A DNA stretch of 64,000 nt from an uncultured Planktomarina sp. (GTDB taxonomy: Bacteria > Pseudomonadota > Alphaproteobacteria > Rhodobacterales > Rhodobacteraceae), in NCBI GenBank assembly GCA_943788425.1, contig CALSQF010000011.1:55092-119091 (forward strand), written 5' to 3'. Every line of letters begins with the position of its first letter. Within the stretch, counting starts at the first letter, position 1. Made by a program: the position numbers and the translations under genes. Positions 56,927 through 64,000 of this stretch are shown here, in pieces. The notes under the pieces were generated by a model, which was given only the letters and a program-made list of their open reading frames with translations, ran no database searches and was not told the origin of the DNA.

Positions 56927-57118
56927 CTAAACAGCGCAGCTCATATCTGCACCGCAACACATGGGTGACTTTATTTTACCTTCACATTTTGGGCATTTAG
57001 AGATCTGTACGACCGTGCCATCTCCAAGGGACAAATTATCATTGACCAGCGCTTCTTTACAATCGGTGCAAGTGGCATCGACCCCCATATTGCAGACACC
57101 ACAACGATACGTCGCCAT
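56927..57118 (-). CDS. Small zinc-ribbon protein (63 aa)
   Basis: Nine Cys in 63 residues, arranged as C6-x2-C9, C17-x2-C20, C42-x2-C45 and C54-C55 with a last C61, give two Zn ribbons or a rubredoxin-like metal site. The N-terminal MATYRCGVCNMGVDATC is neat and GAGGAGAG precedes this ATG, so it is preferred to a start at 57133. Such mini-proteins are common in marine alphaproteobacteria, but the role is unknown. It lies after the ribosomal cluster and converges with it. Confidence 0.78.
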   Translation of the reverse strand: MATYRCGVCNMGVDATCTDCKEALVNDNLSLGDGTVVQISKCPKCEGKIKSPMCCGADMSCAV

Positions 57119-57519
57119 TTTAGCTCTCCTCATCCGCGTTTAGCTTAATCAACGTTAGTCTGGCACCAAGGCACCTGTCTAGCCTATTTCAGGAAAATTG
57201 TACCCAAAGTCGCAAGTGACTTCGCCGCAAAGCTGCGCTACCTCCCGCGAATTCGGTATCAGGCGCTCGCTTAGGCGCGGCTTATAAAAACCACGAAATG
57301 GCGCAAACCAATCTGCAACAAAACAGCCATTTATTAATATCTAACCAAAGAGCCACGCGGCCGATATATTTTTGCCAATCGTAAGAGTGGCGATATCTCA
57401 AAAGACAAGCTTACTGAAGAATGAGTGCCCATGATTGCTAAATAAAAAAATTTGAAATTATATACTTAACCTATGAGCTGAGGCCTACACAGGCTCATAA
57501 ATTAACCATGTTGGCTGAC
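57119..57519. other. 400-base intergenic region without recognised genes
   Basis: No frame on either strand looks coding, and no strong hairpin or repeat is seen. The part next to 57118 holds the ribosome binding site and presumably the promoter of the zinc-ribbon gene. Base composition becomes AT-richer from about 57340 to 57510. Confidence 0.5.
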
Positions 57520-57597
57520 CTAAATTCCTGGAATGAACGGAACATCACAGGCGGACAGCACGACGATAGCGGCAATGAAGAAAGAGATTTTGACCAT
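57520..57597 (-). CDS. Tiny lipoprotein (25 aa)
   Basis: Reads MVKISFFIAAIVVLSAC then DVPFIPGI and a TAG. The first 17 residues are a full lipoprotein signal with lipobox LSAC, leaving a mature lipopeptide of only nine residues (CDVPFIPGI). AGGAGGTC lies 7 bases before the ATG (57605-57612), a strong ribosome binding site, which is the main reason to believe in it. The size recalls entericidin-like peptides, but the sequence is different. No function proposed. Confidence 0.65.
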   Translation of the reverse strand: MVKISFFIAAIVVLSACDVPFIPGI

Positions 57598-57801
57598 ACC
57601 GAATGACCTCCTAAGGTAATTCCATTCAGCGTTAAGCAGTTTTTCATGTAGATCAAGCGGCAATTCCGCGAGTACCTTAAGAAGCCACTATCACGCCCAC
57701 TGCGCGCAGAGCCCCTCTGACATCACATAGCCGAACCGGCCAGAGAAAGTGAGGATTTTCACTAGATAAAACCAGCATGGCGTATTAGGAAGCTTGCATG
57801 C

Positions 57802-57878
57802 GTCTCCTTAGCTCAGCTGGATAGAGCAGCCGACTTCTAATCGGCAGGTCGAGGGTTCGAATCCTTCAGGGGACGCCA
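57802..57878 (+). tRNA. trnR: tRNA-Arg (anticodon TCT)
   Basis: A complete 77-base cloverleaf: acceptor GTCTCCT / AGGGGAC (one T-G pair), D stem GCTC / GAGC, anticodon stem GCCGA / TCGGC with loop CTTCTAA giving anticodon TCT (reads AGA), T arm GAGGG-TTCGAAT-CCTTC, discriminator G and encoded CCA at 57876-57878. It directly precedes an integrase gene, so it is very probably the integration target of the element that follows. Confidence 0.95.
57854..57878. other. Probable left attachment site (3' end of tRNA-Arg)
   Basis: Tyrosine integrases beside a tRNA usually recombine within its T arm and acceptor 3' half, which is this segment. The second copy expected at the far end of the element is not in the window, so this is inference from position. 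The 256 bases between here and the integrase end hold no credible gene. Confidence 0.4.
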
Positions 57879-58134
57879 TACTTGCATTTTATCTATACGT
57901 GGTTACGCAGCTGTTTGCCTAGTGAGGCTACTAAGGTCCGCTGAAAGTGCAAAAGGCGGCTGAGTTTGGTGGATTTGTTCGTAAGCATGACTGGGCGGCG
58001 GCTTTCGCCGAAGAAAAACAATTACTAATTGCGTGGATGCAAGGGTCTTGGCAATTCGATGCGAACTTTAAATGGTCAGCCAGTTGTGGTTCAGGCTCCA
58101 AGGCAAGGTATGCGCCGACTGTGCGTTGCAATTT

Positions 58135-59289
58135 TTACGAATAGGCTTTGTCGATCAAACTGGCAGCACGCTGCAATCTGTGGTTCGCAAGATGCGCATA
58201 GCGCTCTGTGGTGGCTGATCGCGAATGTCCGAGGAGTTTTTGAACCTCGTAAAGTGTCGCCCCGTTGTTGACGAGCGTGCTGGCAAAGCTGTGGCGCAAA
58301 TCGTGGATGCGCATGTTCTGCAAGCCAAGTTCATTGCGAATTCTATTCCATTTGTGGAAAATGCATCGGTAGGGTTTATGTGTTTGAGGATTCACAAATA
58401 ACCACTGCATGATATGACCATGTTTCTTTAGCTGTAATTTTTCTGCCATCTGTACAATTTCAATTGCTTTTTTATTGAGAACAATGTGGCGAGGTTTGCC
58501 AGACTTGGTGATAGGCACATACCAATCTTTGTCATTAAGATTTATGTGCTGCCATTCAGAATTCATTGCCTCGTGACGACGAGCGCCTGTGTACATCAGA
58601 AAACCAATTAAAAGGACAACCTCATCTTCGCAGTTCATGTTAATGTAATCACGCAGGCGGCGCGCTTCCTTGTCGTTTAAAAAGCGCTCTTTTTTGGGAG
58701 GGGCCGTCGGCAGGCTGAATGTATTTTTCAGGCTGCTGTGCGTTTGAATTTCGCATAATTGTTCGGACTTCTTTAATGCACTGCGAAAGTGTTGCACGGA
58801 TTTATTAATGAAGCTTTTACTATAACCGTTCTTGTGTAGATCCATGACCAGACTATAGATGTGTTTGTTCGAGACATCTTTGACACTCATATCCCCTAAT
58901 CGATCTTTCAGATGATTTTTGTATAGAGACCGATGTGAAGAATAGGTCTTTTGATAGACTTGGCACCACGGCAAAAAATGGCGCTGGTAATATTCATCAA
59001 GGTGCATCGTAGATTCTGGTTCAACAAATTCTTCATGTGATTTCAGCAAAGTTTGTCTCATTATTTCGCTGCACATCGCACGCGCGTCAGCAACATTAAT
59101 GGTTGGAAAATGCCCCAGTGTAACGCGCTTTGCGCGTCCCTGATATGTCGACCTAAAGTAAAAGGTTACCCCATTTTTACGAATATCGACGGCCAACCCC
59201 TTTGTTTTGGTATCACTAATACTCACGCGCCTGGCGTCTGGTTTTATTTTTGATTGCTTCAAAAACGAATCACTAAGTAACTGCCGCAT
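58135..59289 (-). CDS. Tyrosine site-specific integrase
   Basis: A 384-residue P4-type recombinase. The N-terminal arm-binding part has ISDTKTKGLAVDIRKNG and YQGRAKRVTLGHFPTINVADAR near residues 24-70, then a SAM-like core-binding domain, then the catalytic domain with Arg237 (YTGARRHEA), Lys262, His329-x-x-Arg332 (IHDLRHSFAS), His355 (LLGHSRSATTERY) and nucleophile Tyr364. All six are present, so it should be active. Its 3' end points to the tRNA, the classic set-up for an integrative island. MRQLLSD at 59289 is the natural start. Base composition is AT-richer than the core genes. Confidence 0.95.
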   Translation of the reverse strand: MRQLLSDSFLKQSKIKPDARRVSISDTKTKGLAVDIRKNGVTFYFRSTYQGRAKRVTLGHFPTINVADARAMCSEIMRQTLLKSHEEFVEPESTMHLDEYYQRHFLPWCQVYQKTYSSHRSLYKNHLKDRLGDMSVKDVSNKHIYSLVMDLHKNGYSKSFINKSVQHFRSALKKSEQLCEIQTHSSLKNTFSLPTAPPKKERFLNDKEARRLRDYINMNCEDEVVLLIGFLMYTGARRHEAMNSEWQHINLNDKDWYVPITKSGKPRHIVLNKKAIEIVQMAEKLQLKKHGHIMQWLFVNPQTHKPYRCIFHKWNRIRNELGLQNMRIHDLRHSFASTLVNNGATLYEVQKLLGHSRSATTERYAHLANHRLQRAASLIDKAYS

Positions 59290-59395
59290 ACATCTAGTTC
59301 CTAAAAAGGATACAGCGACGTTTGCTAGAATTTTGCACAAATCATTGTATAATATAATTAAAAAAGATTGTGCAGCCGTTCTTTTGTCGCCAAAA

Positions 59396-59418
59396 GTTAG
59401 CCGCCTTCCACGGCTAAC
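59396..59418. promoter_or_regulatory. Hairpin between divergent integrase and surface-protein genes
   Basis: GTTAGCCG-CCTTCCA-CGGCTAAC, eight perfect pairs. Short T-rich runs follow on both strands (TATTTT and CTTTTGG), so it could end transcripts, act as a leader hairpin, or be an operator. A TATAAT-like element lies at 59348-59353. Confidence 0.45.
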
Positions 59419-59448
59419 ATATTTTCCTTTGGGTTCATAAGTTTATTT

Positions 59449-62266
59449 TTGGCCAGTATAGTGAACGCAACCAGCAAGCTTGTAAAGGCCTGGGAATCCA
59501 AGAACGCTAAAAACGCAGCCAAAGCCGGTGGCATCTCGCTTATGGCGCTGTCGCTCGCAGCTTGTGGCGGTTCAAGCACAACAACGACTACCACCGCGAC
59601 AGATACCGCAACTGACACTGCAACAACGACACCAGTGGTGGGTCCAAGGTCTTACTTTCGCACTTTCTTCGTCTGCCGATGTTTTGGACCCGAATTCTGC
59701 TACAGCAGCATCGACATCAACCGCTGGGGATGACACATTCCGTGCTGGTACAGATGGCGATTTTACTTCTGCGGACATCATTAATGGTGGTGACGGAAAT
59801 GACACTTTGACAGCAACCGTCGCTGAAGGTGGCACGGACGAGGCTATCAAGGCAATGCTGACTAGCGTTGAAAACGTAAAAGTTACCATGACAGCTGAGG
59901 CTGCGGGAGCAGACAGCGTCCAGACATTTAATTTTACCGACAGCACAGGCTTAACTTCCTTCGAAGTGGTAAATATCGACGATGCTGATGTCATCGTTAC
60001 AGGTATCACAGTTGCAACCACGGTAACGGCCTCAGGTGTTGCTGGAGTTGCCGCGGACTCAGTTAACACTATCACATTGAGCGGCCTGTCAACTGCTACA
60101 GACGGTGGCCAGGACGCATACACAGTAAACTTGAATGACGCAGATCTTGGGGATCTCGTTATTGCTAACGTAGAAGCGATCACTTTGAACGCTAGCGGTA
60201 AAGCAGTGGACGTAGCAGATTTGTCTGCTAGTGCTTTAGAATCTCTGACAATCACGGGTGGAGTCGTGGACGCGACGGTTACAACAGAAGCCGTAGTAAT
60301 TGGTAGTGGTACAGCAGTAGCTTTTGCTGGTTTGGAAGCTGCTGATGCGGCTACAATCGATGCTTCGGACGCTACAAGCGCGGGTAACCGTTACTATGGC
60401 CCTCCGACGATGACGATGATCTGGTTGCCACAGGTGGTGCAGGTAAGTTCACACTCACAATGACTGGCACAGACGATGACGGTGCACTGACCGTAACGTC
60501 CGGTGCGGGTGGTTTGGCAGTGACGCTGGTAGGTGGTGATAACGCCGCGACTGCCACTTCAATGGCTTTGGTGAACGTAACTGGGGTCAGCGGTTGTTGA
60601 CACGGTTAATATTGCTGCGGTTCCAAACCCGACTGACATTTCTGCAACAGCAGCAGATGAGAGCAAAACTGTAAAACGCAACAGTATCTACCGGGGATGG
60701 TAACGACGTTATTACAATTGATGCTGGTGTTGTTAATGTGGACGCCGGAGCGGGTAATGATACTTTGGTCGTTACAACCACGGGTGCAATTACCGGCGCT
60801 GCAACCGAAGCTGTCGATTTTGATCGACTTAGGCGCTGGAACTGATACCATTTCCACCGGTGATGCGACTATTAATGCCACAGATAAAACGTGGGTTGGG
60901 TACATCAAAAATTCTGAAGCAATTAAAGTGACTGCAACGGCAGAGAAAACAGTTGACTTAGATTTGCTCGCCAACACAAATATTGTGGCTCTTTCATCTT
61001 CAGCTCACACTGCAACAGCCGCTGCAGCAGATGTCGATGCTGGCGGAACAGGGCGCTACTGGTCAAGGTTCGGTGGGGTGGTGACGCCTTAGACTTCACC
61101 GGTAGCAACGCCAACTCTGTAATGACTCTGTCTGCTGATTTAGTTGGACAAGCTGGACAAGGACTGTTGGCCACTTCAGATGACGCTGGAGATACCGGTG
61201 GTGATGGTGGTGTTGGCTTGGACCTAAACGTTTCGGTCGATAATGGTAATAATAGAGCCACTATTACTCTTGTTGACGACACCGATATTACTGGTGGAGC
61301 GGGTGGTGCCCAGGACCATGCAAGTGCTACGGGCGGTGACGGCGGCATAGGCCTCGATGCCAACCAAGTTGACTACCTGAATATTATTCTTTCCGCTACC
61401 GACGCTACGGCCGATGCTGTTGCGATCGCAGGTGGAGCTGCTGGTACAGACGGATCAGGTACAGATGGTTCTGCTGGTGGTGATATATCAGTTGCTGCAA
61501 ACGCTACTATTACGTTGACCGAAACATTCTCAGGTACAGCCACAGCGGCCAAAATGTCTTCGATCAACTTGAATAACATCGTTGGTACCAACGTAACGGT
61601 AGATGCAAGTGGCCTAACTGGTGCTGTTACAATCGACAGTCTGCAAGGAAATACGACTGTAACTCTTGGTTCTGGCGCCGACACATTTGGTGGAGCTGAA
61701 GGTGGCATCGATACTGTAGATCTTGGTGCGGGCAACGATACTGTAAACCATACAGGTGGTGCTGTTGATGTGTATACTGGTGGAACTGGAATTGATACGT
61801 ATAAGGTTGCAGCAAACCACGACGATTCCACAGACGCATTCAAGATTACTGACTTTGCGCGCGGTTCAGGTGGTGACGTGATATCAGTAGATGTCAGCAC
61901 AGTGGATGGAAGCGTAGCTGCCCCTCGTAGACAACCTCGACCTAGACGCCTATATAGAAGGCTCTGTTGGGACTGTTACAGCAAATGACTCAGCTGTAGT
62001 GTTTGCCTCTAATAAGGTTAACGTACTTACAGGCTCAGGATTTGCAAACTATGCTGCAGCTGAAACAGAACTCGCTCTCGAGGCTGGAGGAGCCCTTACG
62101 GATATCGCCGTGGTATTCTTCAACACGACTAATGGTGTCGCGGAAATGTACCTGTCTGATACGACTGCTAACGCCACGAATGATCATTTGTTGGTAAACT
62201 TTCACGGACATCACTGCCGTTACCCAGCTAGAAGATCTTGCAACTAATAACTTCACAGATTTCTAA
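59449..62266 (+). pseudogene. RTX-like, beta-repeat surface lipoprotein, interrupted by about ten +1 insertions
   Basis: If single extra bases near 59644, 60389, 60402, 60586, 60676, 60821, 61053, 61078, 61923 and 62203 are ignored, one continuous protein of about 935 residues appears. It starts at TTG 59449 with SIVNATSKLVKAWESKNAKN, then a hydrophobic segment with lipobox (SLMALSLAACGGSS) near residue 40 and a Thr-rich linker. The rest is Asp/Gly/Thr/Ala-rich with RTX-like calcium units (NGGDGNDTL, STGDGNDV, DAGAGNDTL, DLGAGNDTV), forming a beta-solenoid or S-layer type surface protein. It ends NNFTDF with a terminator after it. As given, no full protein can be made. Whether this is error or real decay is discussed in the findings. 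Confidence 0.8.
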
Positions 62267-62305
62267 TTAAAGTTTCCTTATGGAGATTAAGAAGTATGTA
62301 AGATT

Positions 62306-62335
62306 AAACCCCGCCGGTTACGGTGGGGTTTTTTT
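62306..62335 (+). terminator. Rho-independent terminator after the surface-protein gene
   Basis: AAACCCCGCC / GGTGGGGTTT (one G-T pair), six-base loop and a long T run, 40 bases after the TAA. Confidence 0.85.
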
Positions 62336-62346
62336 ATAGGTGAAGG

Positions 62347-64000
62347 ATGAAATTCACAGTAACTGAAGCACTGAATATCGTTGAGGAAGCTTTCGATAAA
62401 AAAGAATTAAACGTAGCAAAAGATGTTTTGTCAAAACTTTCATTGATTTATCCTGACGATAAAAACGTTAAATATTTAAAGTTTAAGTACAATATTACTC
62501 AGTTTTGCAGTTGTAGAAGCAGTAAATGAACTGCGGAGTTTGGCCATAGAAAACCTGAACGACCACTATATATCCGATACATATATTAAGGTTCTTCTAC
62601 ACTTACACCGCATTCAAGATTTGCAAGAATATATAGGCCCTGCAAAAAGGCGGCCACCAGATTAATGGTTATACGACCATAGCTCGACAAATTCTAAGTG
62701 CATCTCCACGTGAGGCTATCTTCGATACTGAGAGGCGTGAAGTTCTTGATTTGGAACTTTCTAAGGTTTCTGGAATCGACGATAAGGTTAGAATACTATT
62801 TTGGGAACAATACGCAGTCATCTCAAGTATAGATTTCTTGAATTATAAAATTGAAAAACTGAGTAGCTTAGGTTTGTACTCGGATGTCCTTCTTACAATT
62901 TTTAGACTGGGCGAAAACACAGTCACAGAAGACCAACTTTTACGTCCAATTGCGACCTGTTTACGGCATCTGGGTAATTTTGAGCTGGCTTTGGATTTTA
63001 TAAATACGGCAATTAAGGTGCATACTAAAAATTCAACTATGTTCGCTGAAAAAGCAAAAATATTAAGTCATCTTGATAAAAAAACAGATGCAATCAGTCT
63101 TTATAAAATGTCACTATTTTACGATCCCGATAATGCGGAGAACTATTTTTCCTTAGGAAAGCTGTATGAAGAGTGTTCAGATCTGGAACGTGCGAAAGAG
63201 GCCTATGAAAAATCATTAACTATCAATCAAAGTCATGCTCCATCTTCATTGCATTTGAGCCAGGTTTACAGTTCACTAGGTTATCACCGTAAAGCTATAA
63301 TTATATTAAAAAATATAACGAACGGATCCCACTTATACGCTGCAAGCAAAATTTTTTCTGCCAGGTCACATAACAAATTAGGTAACATTAAAGCTGCTCT
63401 TGAAATATTAGATAAATTGATTGCAGACGATTGCTTGGCCACGCGAGCGTTCGAAGAAAAAATGTATGTCACCCAACAATTAGTCAGCTATGATGGTATC
63501 AATGAAACAAGTATTTTAAATAAATCAAACGCTCAATTACATCCAGTACTTAGGATAATAAAGATCATTAAAAATTTTCGTGCATTAGAGTTTGAGGCAG
63601 CTAGAGATACATTAATTGGTTTAGATGAACGCAATACAAACTTTAAATTAGACGCAAAACAAAAGAAATTTATTTCAAATTACAGAGTTTTTTTAGGGCG
63701 TTGTCTTTCTTTAGGGCCGAGTTCCAATGGCGATAATGAGAAATTTATGTATCATTTGGGAGATAGCCACTCCTTAAGTTTTGCTGGACATAAATTGCAA
63801 GTAGGTGATGTTAAGATGTTAATTAAACCAGTCACAACTGTGGGAGGGAAGGCTTGGCATATTGGTTGTAATGAGAACAATCAGTATCAAGAAATTACTC
63901 GAAGAAATTTGCAAGCATTGCCAGGAATAAGTTCCGTGTTTTTTTCATTTGGGGAAATTGATTGTAGATGTGATGAGGGGAATTTTAAAAGCACACCGAA
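62347..64000 (+). pseudogene. TPR protein with SGNH-like C-terminal part, two +1 frameshifts, partial at 3' end
   Basis: MKFTVTEALNIVEEAFDKK opens a helical-repeat protein. Extra bases near 62506 (in TTTT) and between 62636 and 62648 must be ignored to continue; from about 62649 the frame is open to the window edge. Around 63030-63290 there are TPR-like helices (AENYFSLGKLYEECSDLERAK, then AYEKSLTI). From about 63745 the fold changes: HLGDSHSLSFAG and later SFGEIDCRCDEG resemble block I and a conserved acidic block of SGNH-type hydrolases. Such TPR-hydrolase proteins in marine bacteria may act on polysaccharides or glycans. The region is very AT-rich, about one third GC by eye. The end of the gene is outside the window. 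Confidence 0.65.

Noticed and set aside
57931-58144. Open frames of about 65 codons on both strands between tRNA-Arg and the integrase
   Set aside because: Neither has a convincing start or any recognisable sequence; probably the attachment-site spacer.

Overview
The window reads as chromosomal DNA of a marine alphaproteobacterium of the Rhodobacterales (roseobacter group). The signs are the tightly coupled rpoZ-rsh-pdxJ-acpS-lepB-rnc-era-recO block, the hybrid cob gene set with a CbiG-CobJ fusion and a His-rich CbiX, the many acyl-CoA dehydrogenases, and a GC content that looks to be in the mid-50s. This is judged from protein motifs and gene order, not from a database search.

Layout. Bases 1-1.7 kb carry the end of an aromatic ring-cleavage dioxygenase (hpaD type), a clearly broken pcaB and a beta-keto-acid cleavage enzyme. 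1.8-7.5 kb holds a PiT phosphate transporter, a small conserved protein, the catalase-peroxidase katG and an AT-richer FadL-like porin. 7.5-19.3 kb is a large CoA-ester catabolic region: thioesterase, Fe-alcohol dehydrogenase, an ACAD10/11-type acyl-CoA dehydrogenase diverging from a MaoC-kinase-TetR operon across a perfect palindrome, then a PimF/PimC/PimD-like beta-oxidation set, an IclR-like regulator and another acyl-CoA dehydrogenase. 19.4-34.7 kb is housekeeping: quinone oxidoreductase, LysE, the minus-strand rpoZ-to-recO cluster, folK, an NYN nuclease, ispH, rnhA, fmt and two deformylase-like genes. 34.8-47 kb is mainly cobalamin synthesis, with a minus-strand operon (small His-rich membrane protein, cbiX, cobH, cobL, cobI, cbiG-cobJ, cobM) and a plus-strand set (DUF1636, cobC, cbiB). 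47-54 kb holds a lytic transglycosylase, smc, a small lipoprotein, a divergent SDR and a TSUP permease. 54.2-56.9 kb is a fragment of the S10 ribosomal protein cluster (rplB-rpsS-rplV-rpsC-rplP) closed by a terminator.

From 57.8 kb the character changes. A tRNA-Arg(UCU) is followed by a tyrosine integrase whose 3' end faces the tRNA, then by AT-richer cargo: a long repeat-rich RTX-like surface protein and a TPR protein with an SGNH-like C-terminal part. This is the left end of an integrated element that runs out of the window. Both cargo genes are interrupted only by single-base +1 insertions (about twelve), mostly in short homopolymers. That pattern suggests residual sequencing error or very recent decay.

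The most interesting systems are: (1) the separated kinase and dehydrogenase halves of human ACAD10/ACAD11, arranged divergently around a TetR-type operator, which suggests a phosphorylation-based route for 4-hydroxyacyl-CoA use; (2) a deformylase paralogue that has lost its catalytic residues but is kept in the def-fmt operon; (3) a long structured leader before the B12 operon with no canonical cobalamin riboswitch core; and (4) the tRNA-Arg island.
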